A stretch of DNA of 64,000 bases, taken from contig JARWKL010000007.1 of assembly GCA_029961685.1 (NCBI GenBank), forward strand, positions 26,793,013 through 26,857,012. The letters are read 5' to 3'. Positions 22,844 through 34,630 of this stretch are shown in pieces. The position numbers were made by a program, and so were the translations under genes. Position 1 is the stretch's first letter. Each line of letters opens with the position of its first letter. A model generated the notes under the pieces. That model had not been told where the DNA came from and searched no databases. It saw only the letters and a program-made list of their open reading frames with translations. Source of the stretch: Aristolochia californica (lineage: Eukaryota > Streptophyta > Magnoliopsida > Piperales > Aristolochiaceae).

Positions 22844-24858
22844 ATGTTAAAGATTCAAATGACCTATGGATCCAAAGCTTTTAAAGAAAATAACAAACGC
22901 TCATTAAATTCTCAAGTGAACGTGCGGTGGGATATTTGCCAGAGTCAAACAAGCCATTATTTTGCCCATATTCAAAAAGTTGAGCTAACAATCATAGATG
23001 ATTTGTAAAGTGATTTATCATGCGTAATGGGCTATATTTTTGCATGAAATGACTTATGGATTGCAATTCAACATTCAGTTAAAAATCCTCTGCCACCAAT
23101 TTTTCCCGACGATTGCAAAACCTGAGATATAAAAATTAAAAAGAGTTTGCAATCCCTAAAAATTACTGACACACTTTGGAATTATCTCTCCCTACAATTT
23201 TGCATTGTGCTTTTCCATTTTAGATGTACACTTTTTTCCAATCAAAACTATGAGTTTTCGCTCTCCCTTCATCCCGAAAACAAACAAGGCAAAAACCTTA
23301 CAACAAAATGAAAATTTTATAGTTGATGTATGGAAAAAATTTAAAACAATAAAAAATATAAATAAAAAAATTATTCACTCAACAAAAATGAACACAAAAG
23401 TTTTGTTATCCAATTTTGGGAAATTCCACTAGTTTAACAATAATAGCTTGGAATTTTGCAAGAAAGAGATTTCATTCCTACATGTTTTAAAAATGGATAA
23501 GTATGTTTGAAACATGTTAAAGATGCAAATGAGCTATGGATGCAAAGCTTTTAAAGAAAATAGCAAACACTCATTAAATTCTCAAGTGAACTTGCGGTGG
23601 GATATTTTCCCGAGTCAAACATGCCATTATTTTGCCCATTTGCAAAAAGCTGACATAATTAATCTTAGATGATTGTCATGTGATTTATCATGTGTAACGG
23701 GCTATATTTTTGTACGAAATGACTTATGGATTGCAATTCAACACTCAGTTAAAAATCCTTCGCAACCCATTTTTCCTGACGATTGCAAAACCTGAGATAT
23801 AAAAACGAAAATGTGCTTACAATCCCTGAAAATTACAGACACTCTTTGGAATTATCTCTCTCTACATATGTGCATTGTGCATTTCCATTTTCGATGTACA
23901 CATTTTTCTTAAATCAGAACTTCGAGTTTTTCGCTCTCCCTTCATGCCGTAAACAAAAAAGGCAAATAGATCACAGCAAAATGAAAATTTCATAGTTGAT
24001 GTACGGAAAAAGTTTAAAACAATAAAAAAATTAAATGAAGAAAATTTATTCACACACCACAAATAAACATAAAAGTTTTGTTATCCAAGTTTGGGAAATT
24101 CCATTAGTCCAAAACTAATATCTTGGAATTTTACATGAAGGAGATTTTTTCTACACATGTTTTAAAAATGGATATGCATGCTAGAAACATGTTAAAGATT
24201 CAAATGACCTATGGATCCAAAGCTTTTAAAGAGATTAACAAGCGCTCATTAAATTCTCAAGTGAACATGCGGTGGGATATTAGCCCGAATCAAACAAGCC
24301 ATTATTTTGCCCATATTCAAAAAGTTGAGCAAACAATCATAGATGATAGTAAATTTATTTTTCATGCGTAACGGGTATATTTTTGTAAGAAATGACTTAT
24401 GGATTTGAAGTCAACACTCAGTTAAAAATCGCCCGCCTCCCCTGTTTCCCGACGATTGGAAAACCTTAGATATAAAAATGAAAGAGTGCATACGATCCCT
24501 AAAATATATAGAAACTCTTTGGAAATATCTCTCTCTACATTTGTGCATTGTGCATTTCCATTTTATATGTACACTTTTTTCTTAAATTCGAACTTTGAGT
24601 TTTCGTTCCCCCTTCATCCCATAAACAAAAAAGGCAAAAAACATCACTACAAAATAAAAATTTTATAGTTGATGTGTGTAAAATAATTAAAATAATAACT
24701 AATATAAATAAAAAATATCTATTCACACACCACAAATGAACACAAAAGTTTTGTTATCCAAGTTTGGGAAATTCCATTAGTCCAACCCTATTAAGCGTGG
24801 AATTTTACATGAAGGAGATTTTTTATACACATTAAAAATGGATATCCATGCTTGAAAC
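22844..24858. repeat. HOR-length block: C/A hybrid, B, C
   Basis: The monomer at 22844 has a C head (TTTGCCAGAGTC, CATATTCAAAAAGTTGAG) and an A tail from about 23000 (CTCTGCCACCAATTT), with the switch at dyad D2. B (23514) and C (24189) follow. The C tail has the TTCGAACTTTGAG variant also seen near 21.2 kb. Confidence 0.88.
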
Positions 24859-26207
24859 ATGTTAAAGATTCAAATGACCTATGGATCAAAAGCTTTTAAA
24901 GAGAATAACAAAAGCTCATTAAATTCTCAAGTGAACGTGCGGTGGGATATTTGCCCGAGTCTAACAGGTCATTATTTTGCCCATTTTCAAAATTTTGATC
25001 TAACAATCATAGATGATTGTAAAGTGATTTATTATGCGTAACGGGCTATATTTTTGTATGAACTTACTTATGGATTGCAATTCAACACTATGTTAAAAAT
25101 CCACTGCCACCAATTTTTCCCGACGATTGCAAAACCTGAGATATAAAAACTAAAAAGAGCTTACAATCCCTAAAAATTGCAGACACTCTTTGGAATTATC
25201 TCTCCCTACAATTGTGCATTGTGCTTTTCCATTTTAGATGTACACTTTTTTCTTAACTCAAAACTTTGACTTTTCGCTCTCCCTTCCTCCCGAAAACAAA
25301 CAAGGCAAAAAGCTTACAACAAAATGAAAATTTTATATTTGATGTATGGAAAAAATTTAAAACAATAATAAATATAAAGAAAGAAAATTTATTCACCCAA
25401 CACAATTGAACACAAAAGTTTTGTTATCCAATTTTTGGAAATTACACTAGTTTAACCTTAATAGCTTGGAATTTTGCAAGAAAGTGATTTCATCTACTCA
25501 TGTTTTAAAAATGGATATGCATGTTTGAAACATGTTAAAGATGCAAAAGAGCAATGGATGCGAAGCTTTTAAAGAGAATAACAAACGCTCATTAAATTCT
25601 CAAGTGAACTTGCGGTGGGATATTTACCCGAGTCAAACAAGCCATTATTTTTCCCTTTTGCAAAAAGCTGACATAATTAATCATAGATGATTGTAATGTG
25701 ATTTATCAAGTGTAACGGGCTGTATTTTTGTATGAAATGACTTATGGATTGCAATTCAACACTCAGTTAAAAATCCTCCGCAGCCCATTTTTCCCGACGA
25801 TTGCAAAACATGACATATAAACACAAAAAGGTGCTTACAATCCCAAAAAATTACAGACACTCTTTGGAATTATCCCTCTCTACATATGTGCATTGTGCAT
25901 TTCTATTTTAGATGTACACATTTTTCTTAAATCAAAACTTCGAGTTTTTCGCTCTCCCTTCATCCCATAAACAAAAAAGGCAAATAGATCACAGCAAAAT
26001 GAAAATTTCATAGTTGATGTACGGAAAAAGTTTAAAACAATAAAAAAATTAAATGAAGAAAATTTATTCACACACCACAAATGAACACAAAAGTTTTGTT
26101 ATCCATGTTTGGGAAATTCCATTAGTCCAACCCTATTAAGCTTGGAATTTTACATGAAGGAGATTTTTTCTACACTTGTTTTAAAAATGGATATGCATGC
26201 TTGAAAC
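24859..26207. repeat. Two monomers, A and B with a C-type end
   Basis: A starts at 24859 after a 5 bp loss in the pre-head (ACACATTAAAAATGG). B starts at 25532. Its tail is B up to the ACAAAA-G-TTTTGT dyad near 26085-26100, then becomes C (TTAGTCCAACCCTATTAAGC). The missing C was therefore removed by an exchange at that conserved dyad. Confidence 0.88.
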
Positions 26208-26935
26208 ATGTTAAAGATTCAAATGACCTATGGATCCAGAGCTTTTAAAGAGAATAACAAACGCTCATTAAATTCTCAAGTGAACGTGCTGTGGGGTATT
26301 TACCTGAGTCTAACAAGTCATTATTTTGACCATTTTCAAAAATTTGATCTAACGATCTTAGATGATTGTAAAGTGATTAATCATGCGTGATGGACTATAT
26401 TTTTGTATGAAATGACTTATGGATTGCAATTCAACACTCAGTTAAAAATCCGCTGCCACCAATTTTTCCCGACGATTGAAAACCTGAGATATAAAAACTA
26501 AAAAGAGTTTACAATCCCTAAAAATTACAGACACTCTTTGGAATTATCTCTCCCTAAAATTGTGCATTGTACTTTCCCATTTTAGATGTACACTTTCCCC
26601 ATTTCCCGACGATTGCAAAGCCTTAGATATAAAAATGAAATAGTGCATACGATCCCTAAAACATACTTTGAGTTTTCACTACCCCTTCATCCCGTAAACA
26701 AAAAAGGCAGAAAAGATAACAACAAAATAAAAATTTTATAGTCGATGTGTGGAAAATATTTAAAACAATATCTACTGTAAATAAAAAATATCTATTCACA
26801 CACGTCAAATGAACACAAAAGGTTTGTTATCCAAGTTTGGGAAATTCCATTAGTCCAACCCTATTAAGCTTGGAATTTTACATGAAGGAGATTTTTTCTA
26901 CACATGTTTTAAAAATGGATATGCATGCTTGAAAC
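26208..26935. repeat. Degraded block: truncated A joined to a truncated C tail
   Basis: An A monomer runs to GATGTACACTTT at about 26595, then jumps to the C middle (CCCCATTTCCCGACG). About 540 bp are missing. A second loss of roughly 77 bp follows at about 26666, where AACATAC meets TTTGAGTTTTC. Two monomers are reduced to 728 bp in total. The A head is a third copy of the variant at 14037. Confidence 0.86.
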
Positions 26936-27947
26936 ATGTTAAAGATTCAAATGACCTATGGATCCAAAGCTTTTAAAGAGAATAACAAACGCTCTTTAAA
27001 TTCTCAAGTGAACGTGCGGTGGGATATTTACCCGAGTCTAACAAGTCATTATTTTACCCATTTTCAAAAACTTGATCTAACAATCATAGATGATTGTAAA
27101 GTGATTTATCATGCGTAACGGGCTATATTTTTGTATGAAATGACTTATGGATTGCAATTCAACACTCAGTTAAAAATCCTTTGCCACCAATTTTTCCCAA
27201 CAATTGCAAAACCTGAGATATGAAAATGAAAAAGAGCTTACAATCCCTAAAAATTACAGATACTCTTTGGAATTATCTCTCCCTACAATTTTTCACTGTG
27301 CTTTTCCATTTTAGATATACACTTTTTTCTTAAATCAAAACTTTGACTTTTCGCTCTCCCTTCATCCTGAAAACAAACAAAGCGAAAAGCTTACAACAAA
27401 ATGAAAATTTTATAGTTGATGTTTGGAAAAAAATTAAAACAATATCAAATATAAATAAAGAAAATTTATTCTCCCAACACTAATGAACACAAAAGTTTTG
27501 TTATCCAAGTTTGGGAAATTCCACTAGTTTAACGCAAATATCTTGGAATTTTGCAAGAAAGAGATTTCATCCACACATGTTTTAAAAATGGATATGTGTG
27601 TTTGAAACATGTTAAAGATGCAAATGAGCTATGGATGCAAAGATTTTAAAGAGAATAACAAACGCTCATTAAATTCTCAAGTGAACTTCCGGTGGGAGAT
27701 TTACCCGAGTCAAACATGCCATTATTGTGCCCATTTGCAAAAAGCTGACATAATTAATCATAGATGATTGTAATGTGATTTATCATGCGGCACGGGTTAT
27801 ATTTTTGTATGCAATGACTTATGGATTGCAATTCAACACTCAGTTAAAAATCCTTCGCAACCCATTTTTCCCGATGATTGCAAAACCTGAGATATAAAAA
27901 CAAAAAGGTGCTTACAATTCGTAAAAATGGATATGCATGCTTGAAAC
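26936..27947. repeat. Shortened block: A and a truncated B
   Basis: A (26936) is complete. B (27609) stops at about 27916 in its middle and jumps to the next A pre-head. B has lost about 334 bp, and the expected C is absent, so the event may have removed about 1 kb. Both edges of the junction contain TAAAAAT, a 7 bp microhomology. Confidence 0.88.
27908..27925. other. Deletion junction with 7 bp microhomology
   Basis: CTTACAATTCG from the B middle meets GGATATGC from an A pre-head, joined through TAAAAAT. Intact copies have TAAAAAT at both places (CCCTAAAAATTACAG and TTTTAAAAATGG). Confidence 0.85.
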
Positions 27948-29972
27948 ATGTTAAAGATTCAAATGACCTATGAATCCAAAGCTTTTAAAGAGAATAAAAA
28001 ACGCTCATTAAAATCTCAAGTGAACGTGCGGTGGGATATTTACCCGAGTCTAACAAGTCATTATTTTGCCCATTTTAGAAAATTTGATCTAACAATCATA
28101 GATGATTGTAAAGTGATTTTTCATGCGAAACGAGCTATTTTTTTGTATGAAATTACTTATGGATTGCAATTCAACACTCAATTAAAAATCCTCTGCCACC
28201 AATTTTTCCCGACGATTGCAAAACCTGAGCTATAAAAACTAAAAAAAGCTTACAATCCCTAAAAACTATAGACACTCTTTGGAATTATCTCTCCCTACAA
28301 TTGTGCATTGTGCTTTTCCATTTTAGATGTACATTTTTTTGTTAAATCAAAACTTTCACTTTTCGCTCTCCCTTCATCCCGAAAACATCCATGGCCAAAA
28401 AGCTTACCACAAAATGAAAATTTTATAGCTGATGTATGGAAAAAATTTAAAACAATAACAAATAAAAATAAAAAAATTTATTCACCCAACACAAATGAAC
28501 CCAAAAGTTTTGTTATCCAATTTTGGGAAATTCCACTAGTTTAACCCTAATAGCTTGGAATTTTGCAAGAAAGAGATTTCATCCACACATGTTTTAAAAA
28601 TGGATATGCATGTTTGAAACATGTTAAAGATGCAAATGAGCTATGGATGCAAACCTTTTAAAGAGAATAACAAACGCTCATTAAATTCTCAAGTGAACTT
28701 GTGGTGGGATATTTACTCGAGTCAAACATGCCATTATTTTGCCCATTTGCAAAATGCTGACATAATTAATCATAGATGATTGTAATGTGATTTATCATGC
28801 ATAACGGGCTATATTTTTGTATGAAATGACTTATGGATTGCAATTCAACACTCAGTTAAAAATCTTCTGCAACCCATTTTTCCCAACGATTGCAAAACCT
28901 GAGATATAAAAACGAAAAGGTGTTTACAATCCCTAAAAATTACAGACACTCTTTGGAATTATCTCTCTCTACATATGTGCATTGTGCATTTTCGTTTTAG
29001 ATGTACACGTTTTTCTTAAATCAAAACTTCGAGTTTTTCGCTCTCCCTTCATCCCGTAAACAAAAAAGGCAAATAGATAACAGCAAAATGAAAATTTCAT
29101 ACTTGGTGTACGGAAAAAGTTTAAAACAAAAAAAAAAGTAAATGAAGAAAATTTATTCACACACCACAAATGAACATAAAAGTTTTGTTATCCAAGTTTG
29201 GGAAATTTCACTAGTCCAAAACTAATATCTTGGAATTTTACATGAAGGAGATTTTTTCTACACATGTTTTAAAAATGGATATGCATGCCAGAAACATGTG
29301 TTAAAGATTCAAATGACCTATGGATCCAAAGCTTTTAAAGAGAATAACAAACGCTCATTAAAATCTCAAGTGAACATGCGGTGGGATATTTGCCCAAGTC
29401 AAACAAGCCATTATTTTGCCCATATTCAAAAAGTTGAGCTAACAATCATAGATGATTGTTAAGTGATTTTTCATGCGTAACGGGCTATATTTTTGTAAGA
29501 AATTACTTATGGATTTGAGGTCAACACTCAGTTAAAAATCGCCCGCCTACCCCTTTTCCCGACGATTGCAAAACCTTAGATATAAAAACGAAAAAGTGCA
29601 TATGATCCCTAAAACATACAGACACTCTTTTGAAATATCTCTCTACATTTGTGCATTGTGCATTCCATTTTAGATGTACACTTTTTTATTAAATCAGAAT
29701 TTTGAGTTTTCGCTCCCCCTTCATCCCCTGTAAACAAAAAAGGCAGAAAAGATCACAACAAAATAAAAATTTTATAGTTGATGTGTGGAAAATATTTAAA
29801 ATAATAACTAATGTAAATAAAAAAATATCTATTCACACACCACAAATGAACACAAAAGTTTTGTTATCCATGTTTGGGAAATTCCATTAGTCCAACCCTG
29901 TTAAGCCTGGAATTTTACATGAAGGAGATTTTTTCTACACATGTTTTAAAAATGGATATGCATGCTTGAAAC
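27948..29972. repeat. HOR A-B-C (2025 bp)
   Basis: Monomers start at 27948 (A), 28621 (B) and about 29296 (C). The C start has a 2 bp expansion (ACATGTGTTAAAG). The C tail carries the GGCAGAAAAGATC variant that marks the central part of the window. Confidence 0.91.
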
Positions 29973-31959
29973 ATGTTAAAGATTCAAATGACGTATGGAT
30001 CCAAAGCTTTTAAAGCGAATAACAAACGCTCATTAAATTCTCAAGTGAACGTGCGGTGGGATATTTACCCGAGTCTAACAAGTCATTATTTTGCCCATTT
30101 TCAAAAATTTGATCTAACAATCAAAGATGATTGTAAAGTGATTTATCATGCGTAACAACCTATATTTTTGAATGAAATGACTTATGGATTGCAATTCAAC
30201 ACTCAGTTAAAAATCCTCCGCCACCAATTTTTCTCGACGATTGCAAAACCTGGGATATAAAAACTAGAAAGAGCTTACAATCCCTAAAAATTACAGATAC
30301 TCTTTGGAATTATCTCTCCCTACAATTGTGCATTGTGATTTTCCATTTTAGATGTACACATTTTTCTTAAATCAAAACTTTGACATTTCGCTCTCCCATC
30401 ATCCCGAAAACAAACAAGGCAAAAAAGCATACATCAAAATGAAAATTTTATAGTTGATGTATGGAAAAAATTTAAAACAATAACAAATATAAATAAAGAA
30501 AATTTATTCACCCAACACAAATGAACACAAAAGTTTTGTTATCCAATTTTGGGAAATTCCACTAGATTAACCCTAATAGCCTGGAATATTGCAAGAAAAA
30601 GATTTCATCCACACATGTTTTAAAAATGGATATGCATGTTTGAAACATGTTAAAGATGCAAATGAGCTATGGATGCAAATATTTTAAAGAGAATAACAAA
30701 CGCTCATTAAATTCTCAAGTGAACTTGCGGTGGGATATTTACCCGAATCAAACATGCCATTATTTTACCCATTTGCAAAAAGCTGACATAATTAATCATA
30801 GATGATTATAATGTGATTTATCATGCGTAACGGGCTATATTTTTTTGTGAAATGACCTATGGATTGCAATTCAACACTCAGTTAAAAATCCTCCGCAACC
30901 AATTTTTCCCGACGATGGCAAAACCTGAGATATAAAAACGAAAAAGGTGCTTAAAATCCATAAAAATTACAGGCAGTCTCACCGTTTCAGATGTACACAT
31001 TTTTCTTAAATCAAAACTTCGAGTTTTTCGCTCCCCCTTCATCCCGTAAACAAAAAAGGCAAATGGATCACAGCAAAATGAAAATTTTATAGTTGATGTA
31101 CGGAAAAAGTTTAAAACAATAAAAAAAGTAAATGAAGAAAATTTATTCACACACCACAAATAACCACAAAAGTTTTGTTATCCAAGTTTGGGAAATTCCA
31201 CTAGTCCAAAACTATTATCTTGGAATTTAACATGAAGGAGATTTTTTCTACCGAGGTTTTAAAAATAGATATGCATGCCAGAAACATGTTAAAGATTCAA
31301 ATGACCTATGGATCCAAAGCTTTTAAAGAGAATAACAAACGCTCATTAAATTCTCAAGTAAACGTGCGGTGGGATATTTGCCCGAGTCAAACAAGCCATT
31401 ATTTTGCCCATATTCAAAAAGTTGGCGAACAATCTTAGATGATTGTAAAGTGATTTGTTATACGTAACGAGCTATATTTTTGTTAGAAATGACTTATGGA
31501 TTTGAAGTCAACACTCACTTAAAAATCGCCCGCCTCCCCCGTTTCCCGACGATTGCAAAACCTTAGATATAAACACGAAAAAGTGCATATGATCCCTAAA
31601 ACATACAGAAATTCTTTGGAAATATCTCTCTCTACATTTGTGCATTGGGAATTTTCATTTTAAATGTACATTTTTTTCTTAAATAAAAACTTTGAGTTTT
31701 CGCTCCTCCTTGATCTCGTAAACAAAAAAGGCAGAAAAGATCACAACAAAAGAAAAATTTTATAGTTGATGTGTGGAAAATATTTAAAAGAATAACTAAT
31801 GTAAATAAAAAATATCTATTCACACACCATAAATGAATACAAAAGTTTTTTTATCCAAGTTTGGCAAATTCCATTAGTCCAACCCCATTAAGCTTGGAAT
31901 TTTACATGAAGGAGATTTTTTCTACACAAGTTTTAAAAATGGATATGCATGCTTGAAAC
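29973..31959. repeat. HOR A-B-C (1987 bp)
   Basis: Monomers start at 29973 (A), 30647 (B) and 31286 (C). The B tail lacks about 35 bp near 30970-30985, where CAGGCAGTCTCACCG replaces the ATATGTGCATTGTGC region. Types and order are otherwise regular. Confidence 0.9.
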
Positions 31960-34630
31960 ATGTTAAAGATTCAAATGACCTATGGATCCAAAGCTTTTAA
32001 AGAGAATAACAAACGCTCATTAAATTCTCAAGTGAACGTGCAGTGGGATATTTACCCGAGTCTAACAAGTCATTATTTTGCCCATTTTCAAAAATTTGAT
32101 CTAACAATCATAGATGATTGTAAAGTGATTTATCATGCGTAATGGGCTATATTTTTGTATGAAATGACATATGGATTGCAATTCAACACTCAGTTAAAAA
32201 TCCTCTGCCACCAATTTTTCCCGACGATTGCAGAACTTGAGATATAAAAAGTAAAAAGAGCTTACAATCCCTAAAAATTACAGACTCTCTTTGGAATTAT
32301 CTCTCCCTACAATTGTGCATTGTGCTTTTCCATTTTAGATATACACTTTTTTCTTAAATCAAAACTTTGACTCTTCACTCTCTCTTCATCCCGAAACCAA
32401 ACAAGGCAAAAAAGCTTACAACTGAATGAAAATTTTATAGTTGATGTATGGAACAAATTTAAAACAATAACAAATATAAATAAAGAAAATTTATTCACCC
32501 AACACAAATGAACACAAAATTTTTGTTATCCAATTTTTGGAAATTCCACTAGTTTAACCCTAATAGCTTGGAATTTTGCAAGAAAGAGATTTCATCCACA
32601 CATGTTTTAAAAATGGATATGCATGTTTGAAACATGTTAAAGGTGCAAATGAGCTATGGATGCAAAGCTTTTAAAGAGAATAAGAAACGCTCATTAAATT
32701 CTCAAGTGAACTTGCAGTGGGATATTTACCCGAGGCAAACATGCCATTATTTTGCCCATTTGCAAAATGCTGACATAATTAATCATAGATGATTGTAATG
32801 TGATTTATCATGCGTAACGGGCTATATTTTTATATGAAATGACTAATGGATTGCAATTTAACACTCAGTTAAAAATCCTCCGCAACCCATTTTTCCCGAT
32901 GATTGCAAAACCTGAGATTTAAAAAAGAAAAGGTGCTTACAATCCCTAATAATTACAGGCACTCTTTGGAATTATCTCTCTCTACATATGTGCAAATTGC
33001 ATTTCCGTTTTAGATGTACGCATTTTTCTTAAATCAAAACTTCGAATTTTTCGCTCTCCCTTCATCCCGTAAACAAAAAAGGTAAATAGATCACAGCCAA
33101 ATGAACATTTCATAGTTGATGTACGGAAAAATTTTAAAATAATAAAAAAATTAAATGAAGAAAAATTATTCACACATCACAAATGAACACAAAAGTTTTG
33201 TTATCCAAGTTTGGGAAATTCCACGTGTCGAAAACTAATATCTTGGAATTTAACATGAAGGAGATTTTTTCTACACATGTTTTAAAAATGGATATGCATG
33301 CTAGAAACACGTGTTAAAGATTCAAATGACCTATCGGTCCAAAACTTTTAAAGAGAATAACAAACGCTCATTAAATTCCTAAGTGAACGTGCGGTGGGAT
33401 ATTTGCCCGAGTCAAACAAGCCATTATTTTGCCCATATTCAAAAAGTAATTTTTCATGCGTAACGGGCTATATTTTTGTAAGAAATGACTTATGGATTTG
33501 AAGTCAACACTCTTTTAACAATCGCCCGCCTCCCCCGTTTCCCAATGATTGCAAAACCTTAGATATAAAAACGAACAAGTGCATACGTTCCCTAAAACAT
33601 ACAGACACTCTTTGGAAATATCTCTCTCCACATTTGTGCATTGTGCATTTCCATTTTAGATGTACACTTTTTTCTTAAATCAGAACTTTGAGTTTACGCT
33701 CCCCCTTCATCCCGTAAACAAAAAAGGCAGAAAAGATCAAAACAAAATAAAAAAATTATAGTTGATGTGTGGAAAATATTTAAAATAATAACTAATGTAA
33801 ATAAAAAATATCTATTCACACACCACAAATGAACACAAAAGTTTTGTTATCCAAGTTTGGGAAATTCCATTAGTCCAACCCTTTTAAGCTTGGAATTTTA
33901 CATGAAGGAGATTTTTTCTACACATGTTTTAAAAATGGATAGGCATGCTTGAAACATGTTAAAGATTCAAATGACCTATGGATCCAAAGCTTTTAAAGAG
34001 AAAAACAAACGCCCATTAAATTCTCAAGTGAACGTGCCGTGGGATATTTGCTCGAGTCAAACAAGCCATTATTTTGCCCATATTCAAAAAGTTGAGCTAA
34101 CAATCATAGATGATTGTAAAGTGATTTGTCATGCGTAACGGGCTATATTTTTGTAAGAAATGACTTATGGATTTGAAGTCAACACTCAGTCAAAAATCGC
34201 CCGCCTCCCCCGTTTCCCGACGTTTGCAAAACCTTAGATATAAAAAAGAAAAAGTGCATACAATCCCTAAAACATACAGATACTCTTTGGAAATATCTCT
34301 CTCTACATTTGTGCATTGTGCATTTCCATTTTAGATGTACATTTTTTTCTTAAATCAGAACTTTGAGTTTTCGCTCCCCCTTCATCCCGTAAACAAAAAA
34401 GGCAGAAAAGATCACAACAAAATAAAAAATTTATAGTTGATGTGTGGAAAATATTTAAAATAATAACTAATGTAAATAAAAAATATCTATTCACACACCA
34501 CAAATGAACACAAAAGTTATGTTATCCAAGTTTGGGAAATTCAATTTGTCCATCCCTATTAAGCTTGGAATTTTACATGAAGGAGATTTTTTCTACTCAT
34601 GTTTTAAAAATGGAAATGCATGCTTGAAAC
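31960..34630. repeat. Expanded HOR: A-B-C-C
   Basis: Monomers start at 31960 (A), 32634 (B), about 33309 (C) and 33956 (C). The first C has lost about 30 bp at 33448, which removes dyad D2; its start is ACACGTGTTAAAG. The second C keeps an A-style start (GCTTGAAACATG) but has C head and C tail. This is the only clear C-C tandem in the window. Confidence 0.88.
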
